64,000 nt of DNA from Okapia johnstoni. Taxonomy: Eukaryota; Chordata; Mammalia; Artiodactyla; Giraffidae. This document shows, piece by piece, positions 1 through 11,982 of the stretch; position 1 is the stretch's first letter; each line of letters starts with the position of its first letter. Location: positions 63,106,730 through 63,170,729 of the forward strand of contig CM044317.1 in the NCBI GenBank assembly GCA_024291935.2, in the 5' to 3' direction. The position numbers and the translations under genes were made by a program. The notes below the pieces were generated by a model, which ran no database searches, had not been told where the DNA came from, and saw only the letters and a program-made list of their open reading frames with translations.

Positions 1-354
1 CCCAGTCTGTGCATAGAAACATCATCTTATTCAACTATTGGACCCGGAGAAGTTGAATTCTTGGCAAATAATTGCCCCTGGAGCTGTCTAAAGTAAAGCA
101 AATAGTATTGGGCCTCCTTTCCCCCATTCATTCATTTTGGTCTGACGTCCTTAGGAGAGACCCCACCCAGCGGCTGTTTAGAGAAGTTTAAAGAGGCAAT
201 TTCTACCCCTCAAGGGGGTTGAAAGGCACATGGTTCAGACCGGGAGCTCTTCCAGACTGTCTGAAATGTCTTAGGCAGCCATATGACAGTCATAGGTTAC
301 AGAATTTAGGGACTGCTGATAGTGGGGATGGGGATTTGCTTCTTTCTGTTATTT
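1..354. other. intergenic sequence, no feature recognised
   Basis: Single-copy-looking sequence at the left edge. I see no splice-flanked open frame, RNA gene or recognisable repeat here. Confidence 0.4.
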
Positions 355-450
355 TTTAAAATTTAACTTTTGTTTTATATATGGAGTATAGTTGATTTAC
401 AGTGTTATATTAGTTTCAAGTATACAGCAAAGGGATTCAGTTATACATAC
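355..450 (-). repeat. L1 3'-end fragment
   Basis: The stretch reads as the reverse complement of the ruminant L1 terminal sequence (tatagttgatttacagtg, then ...cagcaaagggattcagttat). It is short, so it is probably a truncated tail. A similar tail occurs at 42480-42570. Confidence 0.55.
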
Positions 451-1769
451 ACTTTTTCTGTTAGTTTTAGAGTATCTCTGCAGCAGTAAAATTTATGACC
501 ATGGACATTTTTTACTTATTGGATCCAGCTTTCATGCAGCTTTTCCTGTTTTGTTTTCCCCAATAGTGGCATTTGTCAGCTTTTTACAAGATTCTGTGTG
601 AAGTTTTGGAAAATCTTTCCCAAAGGGAAACTATGCCATTTCTGTAATCTTTGGTAAAATCGTTTTAGAAGAGTTGGTTATTCAGTTCTGTGACTTTCCA
701 TGGCTAACCTCAGCGGTCACTTTTTGGTGTGTACCATCAGCAGCTCAGAACACAGGGATTTCTGGGGCAACTTTGTAGCCTCAGTTGTACCCGTCATGGG
801 GAAGAGCTCCTTAAAAGAGCCCACTGCCAAATCTCCCCATCTCTTTCTTAGACAGAGGGAATCCTGCTTATGATCCATGTGGAGTCTGAGGGAAGAGCAC
901 CCAGTGAGGCTGTTATACCCCGGGTGTTGATGCCAGGGTGCAGGATGGTCCATTAGAGCTCAGGGGAAGGAAAGGTGATATGTATTTTCTCCTCAGGCTT
1001 GTGTACAGTCCTCAAGCTGAAGGTGGGGCATTTTCTATCTCTGGGTATGAGTGCTGAAAGGACAGGCAGTCACCTGCCCGAGCAGGTATCTTCAAACAGC
1101 CTCTGCCCACCTCCATCTCCACAAAGACCCTGCATATTGCTTCATGGGAAAGATTGAGGCCAGGGGTCACAAGGTCCATCAAGGTCTACCCCTCACACTA
1201 CCAATCCCATTCCTACGTGTGCCCACTCTCACCATCATCACTCTTTTCTCAGGGGAAGGGGTAGTCTTTTTGTTTAGAGTCAAATGTTTTTCTTATGATC
1301 TGAATCGTGTCCGTTTCTACCTTCTAACAATCTTGTTTTATCAATCATTCTCTCTCTCCTGTATTTTTATGCCTGCATTCTTAAAAAATAAAAAGGAATG
1401 AGCAAAAGCCCAACTTCATACCAACTATCCTACGTCTCTATTTACAGTCAAGTTCCAAGAATCACCTGTCCCAGCATCTCACCTTGCATTGACCCTTCAA
1501 TCTACCATAATGAAGCTGCTGCCTTCGTCTTGTCCTGTAACTACCCTGAGACAAAGACCCTCCCCTCACTGATCCAGTGTCCCTTTTCTGGACTAATTTT
1601 CTTGGCTGCTCTAGGGCATCTAATCCCTTGACCACTCTCCTCTCCTGGAAACTCTCTTGGCCTCAGTATTACCAGTTTCCCGCATCTCCATCTCTGACTG
1701 AAGGTCCAGCCTCACTTGTGTTCTTTCTGTGCTACTACTTCGATGGTGATATTTCTCAAGATTCTATCT
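451..1769. other. intergenic, no gene seen
   Basis: Several short open frames exist on both strands, but none has recognisable protein features or splice context. I see no clear repeat family. Confidence 0.4.
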
Positions 1770-1785
1770 TTGCTCCTTGTATTTT

Positions 1786-1929
1786 GTTTTCTTTCTTTCT
1801 TTCCTTCTTTCTTTCATCTTTTGGCTGTGTGGTACAGCATGCACGATCTTAGTTCCCCAACCAGGGATTGAACCCAAGCACCCTGCCTTGGCAGTGTAGA
1901 GTCTTAACTACTGGACCACCAGGGAAGTC
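1786..1929 (-). repeat. CHR-type tRNA-derived SINE with 15-16 bp target duplication
   Basis: The minus strand starts with the CHR head (gacttccctggtggtccagt) and continues with ttaagactctacactgccaa. It ends in an A-rich tail that reads as a TTTC-rich tract on plus (1787-1817). Target copies ttgctccttgtatttt (1770-1785) and ttgctcctggtatttt (1930-1945) differ at one base, so both ends are defined. One mismatch and drift suggest an old insertion. Confidence 0.8.
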
Positions 1930-1945
1930 TTGCTCCTGGTATTTT

Positions 1946-4849
1946 CTGAAGGCTATGCTCTCCCCGGATGTAGCCATCCTTATCCTCTGCTTTTACTATT
2001 GCTCATATACTGATGACTCCAAAGTCCATCTTCAGTTCAGACTTCTGAGCTCCTCATGTTGTTTGGGTGTTTCAAAGGCATCTCAAGACTCAAAATATTC
2101 AAAGCTTGTTAGCTTCTTTCCTAAGCTGCCTCCTTTTCCTGTGTCCCTCACGCAGCCTCTGAAGTCTGATTGCTAACTCTCTTGACTTACTGCTCCCATG
2201 AATAATTCACTTAAGGCAGGCACATTTAGACCCTTTGTGGTTTCAGCTCCAGCCCCTTCTCTCTGTTACCAACTTGATACCTCATAGCTTGTTATGAAAA
2301 TGAAGTGATATACCACATAATTAACATGCCTAGCACCTGATAGAAATCTTAACTGAATTTAAAACCAAGAAAGCAGCGTTTCCAGGTGTTTCTGTTGTTT
2401 GGTATATACGGACCACTGGGAGTTTCAGGACTTCCTTTTGTAAGTCATTAAAATCTATGTGGTTCACAGGCTACACGGAAATAGCAAGTCACTAAATACA
2501 GCTTGCTGACTTGAAAGATTTAGGCCACTGGGAGGTACCAGAAATTAGGAGGCTCTGTGTTGGAAATCCTCAGGTGACTCCAGGCGTGATTTAAGTTTCC
2601 AGTAGAAGTAGTTGAAGCAGCAACCTGAAATGTATGATCTTTTTTTTTAAAGAGCTACCACTGATTGAAAATGTCTTCTTTCTATGAAATCTCATTTTTC
2701 TGGAAACTGTGTCATGTAGACACACAATATAATTCAGGTTCTATTCTCTGTCCTGTAAGCTTTTCCTCTCTGTGAGGAAAAGAGTTATTGTCAATCCAAA
2801 TTTTCTTCCGCTGAGCATTCAATCATGTAAAAAAAAAATGCATGGATAAAGAGTTATTCTCTTTGGTATTTTCCAGTGTGTTGCAAATTGTCTGACCTAT
2901 CACATATTTATCATGCAATGAACTTTGTTGCATTATTTTAACAGAAACCCAACTCTGTTTGCTTAAGGAATATAATACATTTATTGCCTCATGTAACAGG
3001 GTTTTTTTTTCTCTTCAATCCATTCAGTCTCGATGCTTCCCTACGTCAGCAGTGGTGATTCTGGTCTGGCCAATGCCATGTCCTGATTGGCTTGGATCTA
3101 GGTGGCAAGATTTGAACCTGGGAAAAAGCCTCTATGCGTAGGTAATAGCAGTGGAGCTGGGGCTGTGGATGACTTACCCTGAAGTAGACACATTGCCTCC
3201 TGAAATGATGGGCACCTGAATGGAAACGTATCATTCTTTTACGAGGGGCAAGATACAGGCAGCCAACGAATGTCCATTACATGAAGCATAGTGACAGCGA
3301 GAACTTAAAAAGGAAGTAAAGGAGTTGTAGGGACATTTCTTTGGAAGAAAAAGTATATGCAGTGGCACTAGAGCTCATAGAAGAAAAAAAAAAGTGGAAG
3401 ACAAAAGAAACTGAAAGAAAAAAAAACAAAGAAAGATCTAACTGGGAAAGACAGAATCTGGGTATAGGGGATTATCCTAGGACATTTATTTCTTAACTGT
3501 TTTTAGTGAAGTATTTCCAACTGTTGATGTGCTTTGTTTAACCTCTCCTCTCTTAAGGAAACACTTGAAAAATAAAATTTTGCTTTTTTGTGGCGATGGC
3601 TTTTTTTTTGGTCCCAATTTTAGGGCAACTATTGCTGACTGAATAAGGACTACATGTTTCCTTCTCAGATCACAAATAGGTACATTATACTGACTGCATC
3701 TCTCTTCTATCTGCTGATTATTTGCCATAGCCACTGTAGGATGACCACTAGTCATGTCCAGTTAAAGTTCTGGAAGGTTCCCAGAACAAGGAAGTGCAGC
3801 AACTGGACTGATTCTTTAAGGAATATGCAACAAAGTGTAAAGGAAACTCGGCTCTCTTTTTTAAAGAGGGAATCCTTTATTATACCAAGTTTCTAGGGCT
3901 GGGAGGGCACCTTCATCAGGGACAGCTTCAGTGTTACTGAGAAGAAATGAATTAGACTCTGTATCTGGTGGATGAGGCTGTGAACTATCACAACCACCCA
4001 GAGTCTATGGTCCCAAATGGAGAGACACTAAGCAATGAGTAATATATCTTTTAGCATTTACTCTGTTACTTAACATTGAGCAGATATTGGTTAAAGTGAC
4101 CTCTTTGGTTATAAAATTTTAATATCATCTTTGCATGTCAAGCATCTGGTTTTCTGAATTTCTACTTTGGTCCTTCATAAACAAGGAGAAGAGAAAACTT
4201 TCCACTTATTCGTGATAGTCCATTGCAACTAAAGAGATCCGGGCTTCCAATAACTAGTGGGTGAAAGTGAGAGATTTGAGAAGACAATAAATAGATGAGC
4301 AGGCTGCTGAGAGAAATGTGTCTGATTCCTGGCAGCTTTAAATAGCGAACAGGCAACCAAGGCAGGACTCCTCAGCAAACAGCTGGGGAACCATCTGACA
4401 ATGTCATTTGAATAACACTAAATTACCCCTCTGTCCCAAACCTTTCTTCCCTTTTGGCTTTACCAAGATGACAGAAATCTCTGCATTGATCAGGGTTTTG
4501 GGTTCAGAGTGAAAGCTCTTATGAAATAAAGATATATAACTCTGTAGTTTATGCTGTGCAGTTTCCACATTCTTTGTGTAAAGACTCAACTTCACACAAA
4601 GGCAATGAAAATACACTTGGAGCCCAGCAGATGGTGTGCAACCTTCCTTTACTAAGGAATGTTTCTGTTTTTTGAATCCCCACTCTGTTTGCAGAGAGAT
4701 ACCATTTCATGAATCTTGGATGTTCTCCCTCCTTACCTTTTATCTTTTCAATTCATCTCTTCTGTCCCTCTCCATGGACCTGGATCCTTCCCACTTATTC
4801 TTTGTGTCCAAGGTCGGTTCCCTTTGACAGAGAATTCTGGACCTGTGTT
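1946..4849. other. intergenic, no gene seen
   Basis: About 2.9 kb with a poly-T run near 2640 and A-rich tracts around 3385-3430. The open frames are short and unrelated to any family I know. Ancient repeat pieces may be present, but I cannot assign them. Confidence 0.35.
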
Positions 4850-5060
4850 ACATATTACAACAACTGAAGCCACATAGAGCTATTGAACACTTACAATGTG
4901 ACTAGTGTGACCAAGGAAACGAAACTTTAATGTAGTTTAATTTTAACTAATTTAGATTTAAAAACTGAAGCTGTCGAACAACACTAAGCACTGTTTGATT
5001 GTTTTGGTAGGACTGCATTTCACTGTAAACTTTGAAAATTTAGCATTGATTGAGGTGTGC
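4850..5060. repeat. old hAT-type DNA transposon relic (tentative)
   Basis: The segment (agccacatagagctattgaa, then a TA-rich stretch with taattttaactaatttag) resembles the mammalian hAT-Charlie non-autonomous elements with the 'acttgaaatgtggctagt' end. It is strongly diverged and I see no clear terminal repeats. Confidence 0.35.
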
Positions 5061-5582
5061 TAAAAGTGTAAAATACACACTAGAGCTCAAAGATTTAGTA
5101 TAAAAAAGAATGTAAACTATCTATAGTAATTTTTATATTAGCTAAATATTAAAATAATATTTTTGATAGCTAGTCTAAATAAAATAAACTATTAAAATTA
5201 ATGTTACCAATTTATTTTTATTTTTTAATGTAAAGAATTTGATTAGAAAATTTATATATGCGTCTCATAATTCTATTGAATGGCACTTTCTAGATTCTCA
5301 TTTTTCAGGAAGGAGCAACAGTTGAATACAAACAAGCCACTCTCTTGGTTATATGGATCACCTTCCATAGCACAAATTCAATGCCAAGAGAATTGTCTCC
5401 CTCTCCAGGGTGAGGAAAACAAAAAAGGATGGAGAACAGACCTCATCCTGAAGCCACTACCAGTTTCAACACTCAGCGCCACTGAGAGTATTAGATTAGC
5501 TGCCTTCAGAGGGTGGGTAATGAAGACATGGGCTGAGTGAGTTTTGATGACTGGGTTGGAAGAGAAAGGAGAGGAAGGTGTA

Positions 5583-5588
5583 GACAAG
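5583..5588. repeat. provirus target-site duplication, left copy
   Basis: GACAAG directly abuts the LTR terminus (TGTTGCGG on plus). The identical hexamer follows the other LTR at 14126-14131. Confidence 0.9.
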
Positions 5589-6158
5589 TGTTGCGGTCTT
5601 TTACAGACTGGGACCTGGGGACTGGAGTCGATGAAAAGAAAGAGAGAAAGAACAATATCCTCGGGTTACGTGGAAAACCAATAAAGCCCACACACAGGAC
5701 TTGTACCGCTCACGAAGACACAGGGCATCCTCTCAAGGAGGTCTTGAAAGCCTGGGCGAGAAGGTGAGCTCAGTAGGTTTCCACGCTCCAAAGAACTAGC
5801 CGGAAACAGAAAGAAGGATGCAGGGGACCCAAGTCTCTAGTGCAACCAGGGTATTTTATTAGCAGAAATGCATGCTTATATATCTTTAGCAAAATGATTA
5901 CTCAGCCACTAAAAAGAATGAAATTCCACCAGTTGCAACAAAATGGATAGTCTATTAAGTACAAGGTCACTGAAGAGAGTCACTGAAGGGATTCCAAGCA
6001 GGTGCTCTTTCCCATGATCTCAGTCCTGAGAACTGTGTGCAGCTCTACTCATTCTTGTATTCCAGGAACTGATAAGGAGCAGAGAGTCCTTGAGAAATGG
6101 CACACAACGGAAGAAAATGCAACATATTGGATCCCTTAAAGATGAACGTCCCCTGACA
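5589..6158 (-). repeat. proviral 3' LTR (570 bp)
   Basis: It reads TGTCAGGGGACG...GACCGCAACA on the minus strand. A TATA-like GATATATAAG lies at 5875-5884, followed closely by an AATAAA at 5855-5860, so R must be short. Compared with the 5' LTR it lacks about 12 bases of a purine repeat near 5650 and differs at about 20 positions. Most of the A/G differences have A in this copy. Confidence 0.93.
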
Positions 6159-6180
6159 ATTCCCCCTTTTTTATTTTTTC
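6159..6180 (-). promoter_or_regulatory. polypurine tract of the provirus
   Basis: On minus, an all-purine/A-rich run ending AAAAAAGGGGGAAT sits directly against the TG of the 3' LTR. This is the expected position for plus-strand DNA priming. Confidence 0.85.
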
Positions 6181-6199
6181 ATAACTGGGGGTGATGGTA

Positions 6200-6271
6200 G
6201 ATTCAGTTCAGTTCAGTTCAGTTGCTCAGTCGTGTCCAACTCTTTGCGACCCCATGAATTGCAGCACGCCA
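6200..6271 (-). repeat. severely truncated Bov-A/BovB tail inside the provirus
   Basis: About 70 bases match the shared 3' end of Bov-A SINEs and BovB (minus: ...GGTCGCAAAGAGTTGGACAC, ending in TGAAC repeats). It sits between env and the polypurine tract. The env frame runs through it and stops inside at 6213, so the last residues of that frame are repeat-encoded. Confidence 0.75.
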
Positions 6272-8060
6272 GTGGATACTTTTGTGGAAAAGGCCCTGAC
6301 CAAATGATTTGTTTAGTTTGAACGATTTTAGTTGAAAGCCATCGGTATACTACAAATATAACCACCAGGATAATTATCAGCATTATAGCTCCAGATCCAA
6401 TACTATGTATAATGCTTTGAAACCATCCTCGAGGGTCCAGCCCACATAATTGATCAGCTAGCTGTTCAGCTATGATTTCCAGATTGTTGGAAGAGGGTAG
6501 ACTCTCAGAGAAGGTTTCAAAGATTTCCTTTTGTAATAATTGTACATTTAAGGTAGCATTATCATGTAAGTCTTGCAAATAAAATTTGATTTGTTCCCAA
6601 TTGTAGGCACTATAGTTGAACCGAACAGGGGTAAGACAAAATTGAGTAGAATTCCAGTCACATTTTAGTATAGCTTGTTTTTGTAAATCTATTAATTGAT
6701 CTCCAACCCATTGGATAGCTATTTTTATTTCCTGTATTGCATCTTGAACTTCCTCATTTATCTGAGCCTGAGTGGGCCACATAGTATGAGCACCTTTGGT
6801 CTAATTTTGAATAAAGTTGTGTGCTTGAATTGAGGTTTGTAAAGCAATGCCTGCAACAGCGGCAGTAGTGCAAATGGCTATTAATCCCAAAATGCCAAGA
6901 ATTAACCATCCAATGAATCGTTTAGATCACCGAAGTAATTTAGTAAGTATCCGGGAGCCAAGTCCTGCCATGGGACCCTCCTCCCAGGGTCGTTAGAGAT
7001 CTACTGGCAACCATAGATTATGTTGAGATCGAAGAATCAAAAGGGATTCGTTTTTCAAAGAAACAGAGGAATTAAGACAAGTATACAATTTGCAATTTAC
7101 ACAAGTCACAGAACATAAAGTCTTATTAAATTGTAAGTTCCCTATAGCTATAACAAAAGGAAGGGGAACACAAGCTTGTGTGAAATATGAATGATTATCA
7201 CGGAAGGAATAGTTACTATGACAAAGACTGGTCTCCATAAAATATCCAGTCCAAATTCCAAGTTCTTTGGTGCTTGAGGCAAGTTTCCAAATGTCCCATT
7301 GTTCAGGCCCAATATGTTTATTGAGGACGATTTGAGGGCGAGGGGTTGCCATTCCACCGTCAAGCCAGCCAAGAAGTCATTTGTCACGGTAATATTCCAT
7401 CGTAGTATTGGTAATCTTCCATGCTACTTGAGTAGCATAATCACATGCAATGCTGTTAATATCGTCTGAGCAGTTAGATAACCACATGCCATGGGGTCCC
7501 CAATCGACAATAGTGTAATTGGCCACAAACATAAATTTCCCTGATTTGGCTTGCCATCTGTCCCAATGAACAGGAGTATATTTAAAGTTCTTATATGTAA
7601 ACCCTTTGCATAATGATTTTTGTCCTTTTCCTAGAGTTTTAGTAGTGTTGATATGGTTCTCATAGAAAGAAAGGGCAGTAAATAGTGCAAGCAATGTCCG
7701 AAAGTTCTTTTTGGAGGCAGGATGAAAGCCCATGTTTGTTGGCTAACGTTAATGCATAATTCAGCTGGACCCATGCATAAAGGAAGGACTTCATAACCTG
7801 GAGAAATATTAATTAATCTCCCTTCTTCCTCAGGAAGCTTCCTCAGGAGCTTCCTCCAAGCTCCAAGGAGGAGGCATATGTACTGAGTCATTATTGGATA
7901 CGATTGGTCCTACATCTGTCCATTCTATAATCTGCAATAAAGGGGGGTTAGGTATATAAGCCCAATAAGTGTTATTAATCAAGTCAGCCTGATCAGGGGA
8001 AGCAAAAACAAGCAAAGAAAGCATAGCGACAGAAATATTTTCAGGATTCTGAGGCATTCC
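6213..8060 (-). pseudogene. defective retroviral env
   Basis: Envelope-like sequence. The surface part lies at about 8057-6993. A basic cleavage-type stretch follows near 6930-6920, then a hydrophobic fusion-peptide-like segment. The transmembrane subunit (about 6782-6240) has a clear membrane anchor (LIIILVVIFVVY) and several N-X-S/T sites. Breaks: the frame shifts near 7860 and shifts back by about 7730. In-frame stops lie at 7377-7379, 6993-6995, 6927-6929 (inside the basic stretch) and 6801-6803. The C-terminal tail runs into a BovB/Bov-A fragment. No full-length product is possible. A 189-codon open frame covering the transmembrane part (6213-6782) remains, but without a signal peptide. 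The betaretrovirus-type assignment rests on the overall organisation. Confidence 0.85.
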
Positions 8061-8124
8061 CTGTTGAGAAACCAGATTTTCAGCTTGATTAGTAAGGGTT
8101 TTTATCTGTCCCCAAGTAGGGAGA

Positions 8125-8442
8125 TCATAAGGTCAATGACGTCGAGTGTGGCCTTTCTTGGAAATTTTTAAAGCCGCCATGGCTTGTACTGGAATCTCCT
8201 CCTCCTGGGGATTTCACTGTTTCTTCTCTATCTTGAACGCTGGTGGCTCCCCTGGGGCGGATCTTCTGAAGAGGGAGCCAACTGATTTCATTGGATCCAT
8301 CTGGAGAAATACAAGCACATCTCTTTCTCTGTAATATTAATTTTCTAGATTTCCATTGTTTAGTCAACCCGTCTTGATACCAAATGCGCAGAGGAAGGGA
8401 GGTATCCTTCAATGCCTCGAAATGTTTTTCTGCTTTTGTCAA
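8125..8442 (-). pseudogene. pol remnant: integrase C-terminal domain
   Basis: A 105-codon frame with an SH3-like integrase C-terminal signature: VWYQDGLTKxW-type basic patch, then ISWLPLQKIRPR. It is separated from the catalytic core by a stop at 8610-8612 and a frame change. Its 3' end lies just upstream of env, the usual pol-env junction. Confidence 0.7.
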
Positions 8443-8609
8443 ATATTTCCTTGCGGTAAGTTTAAAAAATTTAAAACAAATAAAGCTGTATTAACAATAG
8501 TTATAGGATTAAAGAATATATTGCATTGGAATCTAGTTAAGTCTGCTCTGGATAAGGAAGATGGAAGTGTTCCTAATTTTTTTATTTGTAGTTTCAGTGT
8601 GTGATGTAT

Positions 8610-9118
8610 TCATTCAACTATGCCTTGTGCTTGTGGATTATAAGGAATACCTGTAACGTGCTTAATAGAAAATGATTGTAAAAATTGTTTGAATTGCCTA
8701 GAAATATAGTCAGGACCATTGTCTGTTTTTATAGAACTAGGAGTTCCCATTATTGCAAAACAAGCTAATAGGTGAGTTATAACATGCTGTGTAGCCTCAA
8801 CTCGAAGACGTGTGGCCCAGATAAAAGAAGAATTTGTGTTGATGCAGACATGCAAGAAAGAAGATGGAGAAAGGTCAGGGCAATGAGTTACATCCATTTG
8901 CCATAATTCATTGGGTTGTAATCCTCGAGGATTAATACCTTGTGCAATGGGTCGAAGATGTAGAGGTTTACAATTAGCGCTATTATTAATGATTTCTTTA
9001 GCATGGCGGAATGGAATTTTCTAAATTTGGTGTAAGGAGCTAGCATTATTGTGCAATAGAGCATGTTGTTCCTCAGGAGTAGCAAAAGAAACAAGTTGAT
9101 CAGCTTGTTCATTACCAC
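8610..9118 (-). pseudogene. pol remnant: integrase zinc-binding and catalytic core
   Basis: The core frame (8610-8897) keeps the D,D-35-E arrangement: Asp in the QMDVTH context, Asp in IKTDNGPDY, and Glu in QAQGIVE exactly 36 residues after the second Asp. The upstream zinc-binding region is recognisable between 9118 and 8900 but is cut by a stop, and one Cys of its CxxC pair looks lost. The core frame ends at a TGA (8610-8612) directly after the catalytic Glu. Confidence 0.8.
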
Positions 9119-10038
9119 GAGTCATAGGGTCAAGAAGGCAGGAATGTGCTCAAATATGGGTAATATAAATGGGGGAAGTGTGGTCCCTAATAACAGACTG
9201 TAATTTGAGAAAAAGTTGTTGAATAATAGGTTGATTGGAATTTATAATATAGGGTTCTATATTTCCTAATATAAAAATTGAATATAAGGAGTCAGAGACT
9301 ATATTAATAGGGTAAGGATGTAGGTGAATAACTTGAATAAGAGTACATAATTCATTTTGTTGAGCAGAATGAAATTTATTATAAAAGATTTTATATTCTT
9401 TGAGAGACCAGATGAGGCTTTGGAGTTTTTAGTCCCATCTATATAGAAAAATATCAGCTTGAGGTATAGGTTGTGATGGGACAATGCAAGAGATAATAAA
9501 TTCAGTATTTTTGAAGAAATTCTAGAGTTTGTTAGAAGGATAATGAAATGAAATTTCTCCAAAATATTCCAGAAAAGCTATTTGGATATCAGTAGAAGTT
9601 TGTAATGCATTCTCGAATTGAGATTTATTAATAGATATTACAATTTTATGAGGATCAGAGCCAATTAGAGTTTTAGTTCTATTTCTTCCATTGATAATGA
9701 TTAGAGAAATTAAATCAAGATAGGGTGTAAGTGACTTTATTCCTCTAAAATTGGTATAGATCCTTTCTATTGGGTGTTCTTGCTGGGCAAGAAGTCCCGT
9801 GGAAGAATGAAGAGAGAGAAGTATAAATAATTCTAGAGGTAAATCAAGTCTAATGCGAGTAAGAAACTGTTTTTGCAATTTATTTTGCACCAAATAGAGT
9901 TCCTCTCGTGCCTCTTGAGAAAGTGAATGAGAGCTATTTAAATCAGGATCTCTTTTTAAAAGTGTTAAATAGATTAGTCAGTTGATAATTTGCAATGCCT
10001 AAAGAGGATCTATTCCAGTTTATATTGCCTAAAAGTTT
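9119..10038 (-). pseudogene. pol remnant: RT thumb/connection and RNase H
   Basis: The segment between the RT palm and integrase is spread over at least two frames. An open frame at 9522-9893 carries connection-domain-like sequence. RNase H pieces follow (IDGTK-type first Asp near 9435; a SDSLYS motif near 9260). A shift separates it from the RT frame near 10038, at an A-run on the minus strand. Confidence 0.65.
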
Positions 10039-10850
10039 TTAAAAATCATTCAAGGTTGATAATTTATCAACAAGAATCTGTGTTAGTTGGGGAGTAATAT
10101 GTTGTCTATTAACAACAGATCCTAAGTAACAATAAGGTGTAGAGGTTTGAATCTTTTCAGGGGCAATGATTAATCTAGAGTACTTTAAGTATTGCTGAGG
10201 TATGTCTAACATTGGTTGAGTGTCTAAAACAGATGGAGTCGAAAACAATCTATCACCCATATAATGAATAACAAGAAAGTTAGGAAATTGTTTTCTCACA
10301 GGTTCAAGGGCTTTGGTTACATAATATTGACATATGGTGGGAGAATTCATCACTCCTTGCGGTGGTACAGTCCATTGGTACCGTTTATGAGGCCCGGTGT
10401 GATTAGGATAAGGAAGAGAGAAAGCAAATCTCTCTTGGTCTAGAGGGTGTAAAGGTATAGTAAAAAAGCAATCCTGTAAATCTATAATAATAATATGCCA
10501 GTTTTGAGGAACAGTGGTAGGTGATGGAATTCCTGGTTGTAACGCACCCATAGGTTTCATAGATGCATTAACTTTCCTAAGGTCTGTTAAGGGACGCCAT
10601 TTGCCAGATTTCTTTCTTATAACAAAAATGGGAGAGTTCCAAGGGGAATAAGATTCCTCAATATGTTTTAATTCTAATTGTGTAGCCATGAGTTCCTTAG
10701 TAGCCTACAATTTCTCTTTTGTAAGGGGCCATTGTGCTGTCCAAATAAGCTCGTCATTCTTCCAAGTTATTTTAATAATTGCATTGTTTGTCAAACGAGC
10801 AGTGGCCCCTAGGAAAACTGTGGAATATATATTTGAGTTTGCCATTACAT
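10039..10850 (-). pseudogene. pol remnant: reverse transcriptase with altered catalytic motif
   Basis: A 216-codon open frame (10039-10689) contains RT fingers and palm: SPIFVIRKKSGKWR, a DLQDCFF motif with the first catalytic Asp, PPQGVMNSP, and the Y-M-x-D loop. The loop reads Y-M-G-D at 10252-10263, so one of its two metal-binding aspartates is replaced by Gly. The pol frame also has a TAG at 10705-10707 upstream. Pol lies -1 relative to pro, as expected for betaretroviral frameshifting. The product would be catalytically dead even if made. Confidence 0.85.
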
Positions 10851-11477
10851 AAATAAATCTCTTCCTATTAGATTAATGGGTGCATCTATCACATAAGGTT
10901 GTAATGTTGCAGGCTGGCCTTCTGGTCCCTCATAAGAATAAATTTGAATACTTTGATAGACTTCTTGTATTTTGGTTTGAGAAACTCCTGTAATTTGGCA
11001 AGAAATTTTCTGTATAGGCCAAGATTTGGGCCATAAATGCTTGAAAATAATAGTAATATTGGATCCAGTATTGAGGAGACCAGAAAATCTTTGGCCATTA
11101 ATTTTGATATTTATATTTGTTTGTGCATATTCAGATACTATCGATGTCCATAAGGATTGTTTTTGATCTGTACTATCAAATCCATTGGTCTGTATATCAG
11201 TAGAGGAGTTAATAGAAATATAAGGTAAAAGAAGTAATTGGGCAATTTTGTCCCCCTTTTTGAATTGCCATAGTATCTGAGATGACATCATAATTTGAAT
11301 TTCTCCCTTATAATCTGAATCAATTATTCCAGGGTGAGCAGTAATTCCCTTAGAAGTTAAGTTAGGTCGGCCAAGTAAAAGGCTGAAGGTTTGTGGAGGC
11401 AGGGGTCCAAAAAGTCCAGTAGGTATTCTAGAGGGGACTGCTTGAGGAAAAAGAAGAAAATCATCAAGGGATGGCAT
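10845..11477 (-). pseudogene. retroviral dUTPase-protease (pro) with replaced catalytic Asp
   Basis: An open frame of 210 codons. The N-terminal half is a trimeric dUTPase-type domain (PGIIDSDYKGE motif near residues 50-60, then GDKIAQLLLLPY). The C-terminal half is an aspartic protease whose active-site loop reads L-L-N-T-G-S-N, so Asn occupies the catalytic Asp position. The domain ends with the conserved IGRDLF. dUTPase fused ahead of the protease in the pro frame is typical of betaretroviruses. The start of the frame overlaps the end of gag (11357-11477) and is offset by -1. The frame itself has no stop, but the protease is predicted inactive. Confidence 0.88.
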
Positions 11478-11982
11478 ATTGATGGCAGCATTGCTGGATG
11501 TTGAGGGTTTGAGGGAAAAGATGGAGTTTGTCCCTGGTTATTGTTGATGGGGACCCAGGGAGTCCCCAGCTTGAAGTTTCCTGAAATAGTTTTCCCTTCA
11601 ATATCGTATTTAGATCTACAATCTCTGGCCCAGTGGATTCCCTTATGGCAGCGAGGGAAGATTTTTGGAGGCTTTTTATTAGTTTTAATTTTTTCTGTTT
11701 GTTTCTTAGGGCAATCCTTTTTTAAATGGATTTTATCCCCACATGCAAAACATCCCTCATTTCCCTTTTTATAAGCAGCAGCCATTGTTTCAGCTAACAT
11801 TTGCATTTTCTGTTTTTCTGACCCTAAGTTGTGGCAAGCCTTCAAATAATCAATAACAGTCCCAGTCTCACAAATTGGAGCGAGAGCCCTTTGACACTCC
11901 TGATTTGCATTCTCATATGCAAGCAGTTTTCCTAGTTGTAATCTGGCTCCTTCTCCAATAACATTACGGGAAATAGTTTCTA

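Noticed and set aside
6213..6782. Env transmembrane frame as a domesticated syncytin-like gene
   Set aside because: The surface part has a frameshift pair and four in-frame stops lie upstream of or around the cleavage region. There is no signal peptide on the open part, and the end is repeat sequence. Nothing suggests selection.
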